Source of the DNA: Dyadobacter soli
Lineage (GTDB): Bacteria > Bacteroidota > Bacteroidia > Cytophagales > Spirosomataceae
Length of the DNA: 64,000 nucleotides
Assembly (NCBI RefSeq): GCF_900101885.1
Contig: NZ_FNAN01000017.1
Coordinates: forward strand, 160,498-224,497
Reading direction: 5' to 3'
This document shows positions 17,313-25,611 of the stretch, piece by piece (within the stretch, counting starts at the first letter, position 1; each line of letters opens with the position of its first letter). The notes below the pieces were generated by a model. The model made no database searches and was not told the origin of the DNA. It saw only the letters and a list, made by a program, of their open reading frames with translations. The translations under genes were made by a program, and so were the position numbers.

Positions 17313-17831
17313 TTAGGTGCCTCGTATGGTCAGTTGACCGCTATTTGCCTTCATCAACAATGTAAGGCCCCCAGTTTCACCCCATCCCCATTTTGGCATT
17401 GGCTCGCTTTCAGTTATCGGATTTTCTGTCAACTGCGAGTTGATGACGGCCAATCTTGTTCCCCATTCAATATATCCCACAAATGCAGAGCGAAATTCAG
17501 GGTCACTTTTTAGGCCGACTTCATCAGCCGTTTGTAACAATAGCTGCACCCAACGCTGCCGTTTTTCTTCGGTGAGCATCTTGCCGATGTGTTTTCCTAT
17601 CATCGACGCGTGGCTTCCATTGTCTAGCGTGGTATACAATTTCTCCCCGCCAAAGACTTCGGCGACGAAATGAGCGGCGTGCGTTTGATGTTCCGGGGAC
17701 ATATCCTTGAATACATCGCCCAACAGTTCATCCTTTAAAACCTTCTCATAAAATCGTGCGAACAGCGTTTCAAATGTTTGCATGTCACCCGCCCACTCAT
17801 AGAGGGTCGGAACTTCTTTCATCGTTGCCAT
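17313..17831 (-). CDS. Group II truncated haemoglobin
   Basis: 172 residues. The features LYEWAGDMQTFETLFARFYEKVL, the HAAHFVAEVFGG segment, and the helix ASMIGKHIGKMLTEEKRQRWVQLL are characteristic of group II truncated globins (TrHbO). A C-terminal extension of about 40 residues with MPKWGWGETGG is typical of this group. Such proteins bind oxygen or handle nitric oxide and peroxide. It lies 34 bases downstream of msrA on the same strand; a joint oxidative-stress role is likely. Confidence 0.85.
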   Translation of the reverse strand: MATMKEVPTLYEWAGDMQTFETLFARFYEKVLKDELLGDVFKDMSPEHQTHAAHFVAEVFGGEKLYTTLDNGSHASMIGKHIGKMLTEEKRQRWVQLLLQTADEVGLKSDPEFRSAFVGYIEWGTRLAVINSQLTENPITESEPMPKWGWGETGGLTLLMKANSGQLTIRGT

Positions 17832-17865
17832 AGATAAATTTAATGATAGCTTAAAACTCAGCGGT

Positions 17866-18378
17866 TCAATTCATTGGTCTTAAATGATTTGAAAACTGGC
17901 GCAACAAAATCTTCAACTTCGGATCAATGAACGTCTTACAGAAAGGCTTGTCAGGATTTTTCGAATAGTAATCCAGATACTTCTCATCATTCAGCTCAAA
18001 TTCGCCGAACGGCGTTACCTCAGTGATAATACTTTGGTAAAAATCCGCTTGCAATTTCTCAATGGCCTGACTTGCGAAGGAACGTTGCTCGTCGGTAAAT
18101 GCATAGACAGCAGATCTGTATTTGGATTGCATGGAGTGGTCGGACGTACAGCTGTGGGTATGGAGGTGGATTTCGATCAGTGTTTTCAGTGATATTTGAG
18201 CCGGATCGAATTCGACCACGATGGCTTCGGAAAACCGGGTTGGGTTATCATCGAACGCAATCCACCCCTGGCTAACATGGATCACGCCTTTCAATGATTG
18301 AAATATGGCCTCGGTGCACCAATGACAGCTTCCGCCCAATCCGATTTTTTCGCACAACACCATAACGCTTATCTTCAT
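17866..18378 (-). CDS. msrA: Peptide-methionine (S)-S-oxide reductase
   Basis: 170 residues. The active-site motif is GGSCHWCTEAIF, with catalytic Cys18; the family usually reads GCFW, so the Phe to His change is unusual but the cysteine is kept. SQGWIAFDDNPTRFSEAIVVEFDP and HLHTHSCTSDHSMQSKYRSAVY match MsrA. It repairs methionine sulfoxide in proteins. It precedes the globin gene, probably in one operon. Confidence 0.86.
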   Translation of the reverse strand: MKISVMVLCEKIGLGGSCHWCTEAIFQSLKGVIHVSQGWIAFDDNPTRFSEAIVVEFDPAQISLKTLIEIHLHTHSCTSDHSMQSKYRSAVYAFTDEQRSFASQAIEKLQADFYQSIITEVTPFGEFELNDEKYLDYYSKNPDKPFCKTFIDPKLKILLRQFSNHLRPMN

Positions 18379-18612
18379 ATTATTTATCCGATCTACGACC
18401 GCTAAGAATCAACAAAATTTCCGATCAAAGTTCGCTCGATAGCCAAGTAAGGAAGCAGATTATCCAAATACAACCATGAGGCATTACACAATATCTGAGT
18501 AAGTAATAAGCTGGTATCACCTTTCTAATGGTAAAGTTTAGAATTCTTCGAGCGTGATAGATTGGCTCTCAACACAAGCGTATTGTTACCAGTCATTTGA
18601 AAAACCGAGACT

Positions 18613-19515
18613 ATGGCATTTAGACTTAGGAGCCAGCTAAGTGAGAATCAAATTGAATCTGATGTGGCATCATACCTAGGCTGCATCACTCCTATATGGT
18701 CGGCAAGATTTAGGTTGATTTCAGTGAATGAGCAACTTACCGGTGCGGACAAGTTATTCAACCGGTTCCTGCCGATATATATGCAATTCAAAGTCTCCCA
18801 GGGCCTAAAACCAGAACGATCATTTACTGATAGAATTGTCAGAACCCCGTTAACGCGGATCATTCAGTATCGGGAAGAAAACAACTTATCGGGTAATCCT
18901 ATTCTCTATTTCCAGTTACGCCGTCAGGCTCGAATGGCAACAGATTTTCAGCATAACATTCTTTTTAAATTAAATCAGCCTCCTGACCAGTTTAGCCTCT
19001 ATATAGCTCCTCTGACACTAAATGATTCGGAATATTATAAATTGATGCACCCAAAGTGGTATATGAGATTGAGCCCGTTTGATCCATTTTTACATAGAGA
19101 ACTGGCAGTACACGATGCGGTAATCAGAAAGAACATTCTGCTAGGGAATAATCCTTTTTTACGTCATCATATTTCTATACCTCCACATACACTGGTGGAC
19201 ACTCACGAACATCATTATTCCTATTCACAGACAGGTGGTGATGTGGCCTGGCACGGTGGCGAATTACGGCAAGGTGATTTTCGGTTATCAACACAGATGA
19301 ATCGTATACTGAATTATTTTTACAATTCATCCAATATTGGTTTTACGGCAGAAAGCTTCGCCGAATTTATAGTCAAGTTTAGGCAGGAAAATGGTATGTC
19401 AGAATATACTGGTAGAGACAATGATGCGAGAGTTGATACAATTCGCAATTTTGCCTACCAACTATTGCAGCAATACGGCATAACACTTATGCTACTTGGC
19501 GACATCGAAGGATAA
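18613..19515 (+). CDS. Hypothetical protein with possible PD-(D/E)XK-like N-terminus
   Basis: 300 residues. The first 70 read SENQIESDVASYLG, then LTGADKLFNRF and YMQFKVSQG. An acidic helix followed by D and QxK is the reduced signature of the PD-(D/E)XK nuclease superfamily, but the match is weak and could be chance. The middle holds a His-rich segment (THEHHYSYS). No membrane segment or signal is present. It is alone on its strand at the left border of a group of nuclease-like genes. Function is unproven. Confidence 0.55.
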   Translation: MAFRLRSQLSENQIESDVASYLGCITPIWSARFRLISVNEQLTGADKLFNRFLPIYMQFKVSQGLKPERSFTDRIVRTPLTRIIQYREENNLSGNPILYFQLRRQARMATDFQHNILFKLNQPPDQFSLYIAPLTLNDSEYYKLMHPKWYMRLSPFDPFLHRELAVHDAVIRKNILLGNNPFLRHHISIPPHTLVDTHEHHYSYSQTGGDVAWHGGELRQGDFRLSTQMNRILNYFYNSSNIGFTAESFAEFIVKFRQENGMSEYTGRDNDARVDTIRNFAYQLLQQYGITLMLLGDIEG

Positions 19516-19599
19516 CCTCTCGGCAACGTCAGAACCGACAGCCAGGCAATTTAATTATTAAAACTTTGCGATGCTTTATCCTAATAGTTATGGTCTACA

Positions 19600-21300
19600 T
19601 CAAGATAGTGAAGCTCTGACATCGCCCGGAAAAAACTCCGACTTATAATAAACATGAGCCAGTGTCCGAAGGAAGGGAAATCCGGCTTTGTCTGTCCGAT
19701 ACGTTATTTGCTCGAAAATTCGATTTCCCGTTGCCTCGCGATACTCCTCAGCAGTAGCAGGATACTCGATCGAAGATTCAATCAGAAATTCTTCATCCAT
19801 GTGATCTGTGAACAGCCTTTCCTCGATGTCAAATTCGACTGTGTTCGGGATGGCTAGCTGGAAATCAATCTCCGAGTCGGAAAGTAGTCGCAACGCATCT
19901 GCCCAAGGTCTATCACGTTTGAGTGATGCCAAGATATCTAGTAGTGATGGAATAAGCAGCGATGATTCATCCGAATAGTTGTACGGCCTCTCCGAAGTCG
20001 CCACATATTCGATCAACGGATTTAAGTTCAGTGAGATCGACGGATAACGGCCACTCACATCTCTGATTACAAAAATTGAATCCAAATTGCCAATAACATA
20101 GTCCCCAACAAATTTGCGGTCAGCCTTCGAAACTTGCTTACACCCTAAAATGTAATTGATCGTAGCTAGAATTGGGATGCTGTGCGAATCAAGTAATGGT
20201 CGTTGACAAGCCGAATTTGAGTCAATCAGCTTTTTTAGGTATCGCTTATGAACACCTTGAAGTCTGACAGTCCTCTTTACATCTGCAGTTTTGCGAAAAG
20301 TTGGGAACCAGTGACTGGCCTCGAAATAATAAACAAGCAGTCCCAAGTACTCGAAAGAGCGCATCGGATATCCAATCGCCTCAAATGGCCCCGCGCGTTC
20401 AGCAAACAGACCGTTCGGAAGCGCAGCCGCTGCACTGGTTTTCTTGAAATACTCTCGCAGGAACTGGAAATGCATTGTAACCATTCGCCTGAATTCAGTA
20501 GTCACGCTTTTAGCTGTGTCAAGTTTCTTACGAAGAATTTCGAGCCAAGTTTCTAATAGAAGAAAATTAAGTGCATCGATAGCAGGATAAAGATTGTCAT
20601 TTTGCCGGCATTTACTCCAGACGATTCGACCGAGAAGAATCAATGTGGCCCACGCAGACTTGAATTTCCGCTTATGTTTTGGCTCCGGAAGTCGAGCGAG
20701 CAAATTTTTAACTAGCTGGCGGAAGTCAACTTGATTGTAGTCAGTTGTATCAATAAGTAACAAAACTCTTCTGAAAAGTCGGCTGTCAACCTGATTTGGG
20801 ATTAGATGTTCATTGAACAGATACCTATCAAACTCGTGTGTGAGCCAATCTAAATCCCATCGTTCAAAATTTCCATCGGGAAAAGTGTTACTGATGAATC
20901 CATCAAACGTTTGCCTGAAATTTTCCTTAATGTCTCCATTGTGCGCCAAAACAAATTTGATGGGGAGCTTTTCGAAGGCTGGTACTCCGGCGTGGCGAAA
21001 GGGAGTGTCCTTCGCTTCCAATAGTGACATGCGAATTCCGTCATTGTCATAAAATGTCTGATCATCAACGTGCCGACTTCTCCCACCTTTAACTTCACAA
21101 TAATACCGATGCAGTTTTCCACTTTCGTCTGGCCCAATCGCGACAATGTCCTTGCCGTATTGTGATTGACCTTTTGAACGAGCCGGTGTCGCAAGCACTC
21201 TAAAACCTTTGGCAATCAGCAATAATGGCAAAATTGCATCAAGTTCCTGGTCTTCTGTCAGGTTTTCCAAATACTCTCTAATAACTAGACCGTTATCCAT
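19600..21300 (-). CDS. PD-(D/E)XK (Mrr-like) nuclease protein, defence candidate
   Basis: 566 residues. The N-terminal 75 residues carry a full nuclease signature: acidic helix residues near 17-19, QYGKDIVAIG with Asp51, then RYYCEVKGG with Glu69 and Lys71. This matches Mrr/restriction endonuclease-like domains. The remaining 490 residues are mostly helical, with no motif that I recognise. The ATG at 21300 lies inside the end of the upstream gene (16-base overlap), so the two products are translationally coupled. Neighbours and the mobile setting suggest anti-phage or plasmid-exclusion activity. The exact system is not one I can name. Confidence 0.78.
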   Translation of the reverse strand: MDNGLVIREYLENLTEDQELDAILPLLLIAKGFRVLATPARSKGQSQYGKDIVAIGPDESGKLHRYYCEVKGGRSRHVDDQTFYDNDGIRMSLLEAKDTPFRHAGVPAFEKLPIKFVLAHNGDIKENFRQTFDGFISNTFPDGNFERWDLDWLTHEFDRYLFNEHLIPNQVDSRLFRRVLLLIDTTDYNQVDFRQLVKNLLARLPEPKHKRKFKSAWATLILLGRIVWSKCRQNDNLYPAIDALNFLLLETWLEILRKKLDTAKSVTTEFRRMVTMHFQFLREYFKKTSAAAALPNGLFAERAGPFEAIGYPMRSFEYLGLLVYYFEASHWFPTFRKTADVKRTVRLQGVHKRYLKKLIDSNSACQRPLLDSHSIPILATINYILGCKQVSKADRKFVGDYVIGNLDSIFVIRDVSGRYPSISLNLNPLIEYVATSERPYNYSDESSLLIPSLLDILASLKRDRPWADALRLLSDSEIDFQLAIPNTVEFDIEERLFTDHMDEEFLIESSIEYPATAEEYREATGNRIFEQITYRTDKAGFPFLRTLAHVYYKSEFFPGDVRASLS

Positions 21301-23468
21301 TCGTCAAAATCAGTCTTATCGGATTGCCAATTAGCTGCTAATGCCAGCTTTCGCTCTAAATCAAATCGTTCAGGATTCAACAAATGAAGACGCGGCCAAG
21401 TATATGACGACTGAAATCGTCCCAATTTGGTGACTTCATCCCTTTCTCGGTGTTTCCAGCCGCCTCCCTTTACTAAAACTACTTTCTTAGCAAAACTTAG
21501 AATGCCCTGGCGATTATTTAGGCTATTATTTATTTGCTCATTCATTCTATGCCTATGCAGCTCTCGGAACCTGTCATAATATTGCGGTTGACAGATAGAC
21601 GGATGAAACTCAATAATGTTATTCTTAATGTCAAGCATTGCACAAAAAGACGCGTAGTGGGTTTTAAGTCGCACTACGGCAGTCATTAGTATCCCCGCAT
21701 TTTCCTCTGAATATCTCTCCACAACTGTGATCACTTCCTCATGATACGATTCGGTCAATTCTTCTAATTTGCAAAGAAGTGCCTCAGCCACCACCTCATT
21801 TTTGGCGTGAAGCAATGGCAAGAGCCAGACCAAACTAGTTTTCGGACTAGCCTCGAGACTAAGAATTGACATCCACAGCTTATACTGTGAGATGGGGTCT
21901 AACTCCGCCAGATTTTGGTAAAACTGGTCTCGGAAAGGTTGATTTTTGAAGCAACTCAACATTTCTACGCCGAGGTAGCGAACTTCTCCAACGTCATGAA
22001 CAATAAGATGAATCAACTTTTTACAAAGCCCATCAATACTTTCGGTGCTGCTTTGGATTTGATACATTGTTTCCTGAAATAGATCGCGATCAAACTTAAA
22101 TGGATAGCAGAGCGCGAAATTTTGAAAAAAATCGAAGACTATGTTTAGATCTGACACTTCTTCCAGGAGGGCGTCAAAACTTATGAGACTTTTCTGATCT
22201 GCTAGATATTCATAGGTTATGTTTGGGTTTTTCAATAAATCTCCCGCTAAGTCAATTGTCTGAGAAGGGTATTTTTCGACGCTAGCGCTAAGTGACAGTA
22301 AAACTTGCTTAGCTGTTGGCAGGTCTGCGCTGGGAACGATGTCTTTCAATACTTGGAAGCACTCATCTACAAATGTGACATCTTCGAAGCCAAGGCGAGC
22401 AACCAATCGTGTTACAGCATATGGAACATGATGACGTGTTACCTCAATCCCCAGATTGCATTTCTTCACCAAGCGAAGAGCTTCAAATGCTCGAGATTGC
22501 TCAGAAAATTCAAAATGGTGAATTGCGCCTAGTATGTAACTTTGGTTGTCGACTAGCTCAATCTCGCTTCGGACTAATAGCCAAGCCCTTTCGGGATCAT
22601 GCTTAATCAAGCCACTTAAAAACAAAGTCCGCATGATCCGGAACTCTGCAGGCAAGTCGAGGATAAGTCTCTCAGCTTCTTTGAAGTCTTGTCCTACTAC
22701 ACGCTCAATGAGCGGGTTTACATTTGGCCAAATTATCAGGTCATTCCAGCTAAAAAAGTGATGGCAAGCGTTCGCTATGTCACTTGCGCATAGTGGTAAA
22801 GTGTCCGCTACTTTGCAATAAGCCTGCAAAAATTCTAAATTGATTTTGGAGATCCGCTCGGAATCGAGCCGAGGTATCCAGTCTGAAAAGGTTTCTCCAC
22901 TGGTTTCATGAATCAGAGCCAAAAGAAGTTCCATTATTCGATCAGCTAGTAACGTAATTCCCGTTCTTCCTTTCTCATCCGACAGCTCCGTTACACTCTC
23001 AAACAACTCTACTAGTTGCTCCACACTGCTTGGAACTTTTGATCGTAAATCTGGAATAGTACCGTTTAGGACTGTATAAGCAAAAAAATAATTTGGCACT
23101 ATTACCCATTTCTTAGTGAGTTCGTCAAACGATATAAGTTCTAATCCACGTGACTCGTCCCAATCGATGACCGATTCGTCAGCAATTTTATCGAGTATCA
23201 TTCCCTTTTCAAGATAGATACTGAATAAAGATTTGAGCACTTTATTCAGCTTGTCGTCTGACAAAATCTCATTCTCAGTCTTAGAAAAAATCATTTGGGG
23301 CTGTTTCGTTATGCATGGTACTACTTGCTCAGACAGCAATTTACAAGACCTTCTCGGATCATCAAACAAAGCACAAATGTTAACCTTAGACACTTGCGAT
23401 AAGTCCCGCACCTGTATCAAGATCATAGCCTGAAAACCATCAATAGTCACACCGAGAAACAGAGTCAT
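21285..23468 (-). CDS. Large helical repeat-like protein paired with the nuclease
   Basis: About 727 residues from the first ATG (23468); a TTG at 23495 and an ATG at 23426 are alternatives. Apart from a short N-terminal beta part (VTIDGFQAMILIQVRDL), it is a long run of paired helices, in the style of HEAT or armadillo repeats. I see no Walker or nuclease motif. Its stop overlaps the start of the nuclease gene, so it is probably the sensing or scaffold partner of that enzyme. A regulator gene diverges upstream. No family is recognised. Confidence 0.65.
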   Translation of the reverse strand: MTLFLGVTIDGFQAMILIQVRDLSQVSKVNICALFDDPRRSCKLLSEQVVPCITKQPQMIFSKTENEILSDDKLNKVLKSLFSIYLEKGMILDKIADESVIDWDESRGLELISFDELTKKWVIVPNYFFAYTVLNGTIPDLRSKVPSSVEQLVELFESVTELSDEKGRTGITLLADRIMELLLALIHETSGETFSDWIPRLDSERISKINLEFLQAYCKVADTLPLCASDIANACHHFFSWNDLIIWPNVNPLIERVVGQDFKEAERLILDLPAEFRIMRTLFLSGLIKHDPERAWLLVRSEIELVDNQSYILGAIHHFEFSEQSRAFEALRLVKKCNLGIEVTRHHVPYAVTRLVARLGFEDVTFVDECFQVLKDIVPSADLPTAKQVLLSLSASVEKYPSQTIDLAGDLLKNPNITYEYLADQKSLISFDALLEEVSDLNIVFDFFQNFALCYPFKFDRDLFQETMYQIQSSTESIDGLCKKLIHLIVHDVGEVRYLGVEMLSCFKNQPFRDQFYQNLAELDPISQYKLWMSILSLEASPKTSLVWLLPLLHAKNEVVAEALLCKLEELTESYHEEVITVVERYSEENAGILMTAVVRLKTHYASFCAMLDIKNNIIEFHPSICQPQYYDRFRELHRHRMNEQINNSLNNRQGILSFAKKVVLVKGGGWKHRERDEVTKLGRFQSSYTWPRLHLLNPERFDLERKLALAANWQSDKTDFDEWITV

Positions 23469-23654
23469 ATACCCTTCGACACCTAAAAGCACCAAAGAGA
23501 TTCATGTAGTCAGGGTAAATGCGGAAGTCTGCTATTAAAGTGACGACTAATACCGCCCAAGGTTGGTAATATACACGAAACACCAGTAAGATATCCGAGC
23601 ACTTCCCGGCAGATTTATATAAATTGCTTTTTTTAACCAAACACCCTTTTCCAC

Positions 23655-24080
23655 ATGGCACATACTACCTCCAACCCGAAGATCCACGAAGGCCGTAACT
23701 TAAAGCGTTTCAGAGAGTTATTTAACTACAAGCAGGACGCGCTGGCGTTTGAGCTCGGCGAAGATTGGAACCAGCAAAAAATCTCGCTCCTCGAACAAAA
23801 AGAAAAGATCGATTCCGACATTCTGGAGCAAGTCGCGGCGATTCTCAAAATCCCGGCTGAGGCGATTCGTAATTTCAATGAGGATCAAGCTATAAATATC
23901 ATTACTACTACTTTCAATGATCAGGCTGTCGGCAGCTCTGTGAATTACGGGACTATTCAGAAAGATCCAATTGACCAGTTAATGAAGCTTCATGAGGAGA
24001 AGATTGCTTTGTATGAGCGGATGTTGAAGGAGAAGGATGAGATGATGGAGCGGTTGGAGCGGTTGATTGGGGAAAGGTGA
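23655..24080 (+). CDS. XRE-like helix-turn-helix regulator with coiled-coil tail
   Basis: 141 residues. Residues 10-75 read NLKRFRELFNYKQDALAFEL, then NQQKISLLEQKEKIDSDILEQ, a lambda-repressor-like helix-turn-helix. The last 40 residues are a charged heptad helix (MLKEKDEMMERLERLIGER), probably for dimer formation. It diverges from the large helical protein gene and is convergent with the next gene. It could control the nuclease pair. Proteins of this type are common in Bacteroidota mobile elements. Confidence 0.78.
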   Translation: MAHTTSNPKIHEGRNLKRFRELFNYKQDALAFELGEDWNQQKISLLEQKEKIDSDILEQVAAILKIPAEAIRNFNEDQAINIITTTFNDQAVGSSVNYGTIQKDPIDQLMKLHEEKIALYERMLKEKDEMMERLERLIGER

Positions 24081-24091
24081 AATAAAGTATC

Positions 24092-25510
24092 TTATCTTCT
24101 TTTACTCGCTGATATTTGTTTCCTGCCATCAATTATGATAACCTCGGGCGATCTTTGTCCTTGATTTCGCATACTCTCAGCTAGTGCCAGAACTTTATCG
24201 ATGTTCTTTCGATTTTCTTTTGTCTGAATAATCAAAAAAATACTGGTATCGGTTTTTTCAGCTTTATTGTAAGTTGGTAGCTGAATCTCAAATCCTTTAA
24301 TCAGGCTAGAATTTGTAGAATATTTAAGCTCAACATTTACCTTCGATTTGAAGCCGCGAGATATTTTAAAGTCGAGCGAACCAACACCTCCATTAATCTC
24401 CCGATTTAAATCAAGGTCATTAGCAATGCAGTAGACCTCTGCGATACCATAGAACAAAAGTTGAGCCGAGCGCTCGACTTTCAATTTACCGTTATCATCA
24501 TATAAATATTCAAACCATCCATTATTTTCAATCAAAGAGGCATACTGTTCACAAATCCTTTTGACTACCTCGATAATGTTATCAGCAGTAATTGGATTAA
24601 ATGGAGAGAGATCCAATGGGTGAGAATCAATAGCAGATTCAGACAGCTCAGCCCATATTACTTCTCCAACAGGGTCATTCTCAAAATCATAAGAAGTTCT
24701 AATCTTTCTTTTGTATTGGTCGATCAAATCGATTAATAACTCAGGGTTCTTTAACAATATTTGTTTTAGCTGCTTCTTAGACATTTTTGAGGCGGCCTTC
24801 CAACTAACGCCTATCAACTTGTTGACTCTCTGACGTAACTCCTCATTATACCTCCCAACTCTATCAATATCATCCCAATCGATTGCGATTGGCAAATTAT
24901 TCAGAAGACTCCTAGGTACAAATAATAATGCCCTCTTATTTTGGTAATCATAAGGGACCAAATAAACTTCCCCTTTAATCTTAACACTTCTTGTTTTAAT
25001 GCTCAATTCTGAACATAATCTTTGAGTATATTTCGCAAAGTTTTCGAGAAGAATCGAAATCGTCATGTCACTAATACGATCAGCGCCAATTCCATCCTCG
25101 ATCATTCCTACCAATTCGAAAATGATTGGATCGTTAATCCCTGCTTCAAATATTTGAGTGACTGTATCAAGCATTTTAGTCGCCAAAATTGGCCCTATTG
25201 CGTTGCCAAAAGTTCCTCCCTTTGAATACCCCAAAGCAGTATTGGCCCTTTCTCGAAATTGTAGCTTTCTATGCGCTTCTCTCCAAAATGTATCTCCTCG
25301 TTGCTTGCTATTTGAAATTAGTATTCCAACATTTCTAAAATATTCTTGAAAAATAGCATGTGAGTCTTTGAACTCGGGAATTGTCGATTTACTGAGAAGT
25401 CCTGGATCAATATGTAATCTGCTGTCAATATCTATAAAGCTATCGAATATTCCCTTTTTTTGGAATTCCTTGCCATCAACTTTCAGCAGAGTACTAAGTT
25501 TACGAAGCAT
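24092..25510 (-). CDS. PD-(D/E)XK-like C-terminal domain protein
   Basis: 472 residues from the ATG at 25510; a GTG at 25540 would add ten residues. The final 110 residues contain NREINGGVGSLDFKIS, then VNVELKYSTN and a Gln at IQLPTYNK. This E...D...ELK...Q order is the PD-(D/E)XK core. The first 360 residues are helical and unrecognised. The gene is more AT-rich than the chromosome to the right, a sign of transfer. It stands alone, next to a TPR protein 100 bp upstream. A defence role is an inference from fold and setting. Confidence 0.65.
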   Translation of the reverse strand: MLRKLSTLLKVDGKEFQKKGIFDSFIDIDSRLHIDPGLLSKSTIPEFKDSHAIFQEYFRNVGILISNSKQRGDTFWREAHRKLQFRERANTALGYSKGGTFGNAIGPILATKMLDTVTQIFEAGINDPIIFELVGMIEDGIGADRISDMTISILLENFAKYTQRLCSELSIKTRSVKIKGEVYLVPYDYQNKRALLFVPRSLLNNLPIAIDWDDIDRVGRYNEELRQRVNKLIGVSWKAASKMSKKQLKQILLKNPELLIDLIDQYKRKIRTSYDFENDPVGEVIWAELSESAIDSHPLDLSPFNPITADNIIEVVKRICEQYASLIENNGWFEYLYDDNGKLKVERSAQLLFYGIAEVYCIANDLDLNREINGGVGSLDFKISRGFKSKVNVELKYSTNSSLIKGFEIQLPTYNKAEKTDTSIFLIIQTKENRKNIDKVLALAESMRNQGQRSPEVIIIDGRKQISASKRR

Positions 25511-25611
25511 GACACATTTAGTTATATTAGAAATTGCCACAGATTAGAATTGGACTTACTTCTAACTAATAAGAAATATAGGTTACACTCTTATCAATAC
25601 AAACTCGATCT

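Noticed and set aside
23655..24080. Toxin-antitoxin pair around the XRE regulator
   Set aside because: No small toxin-like partner is adjacent; neighbours are large and convergent or divergent.
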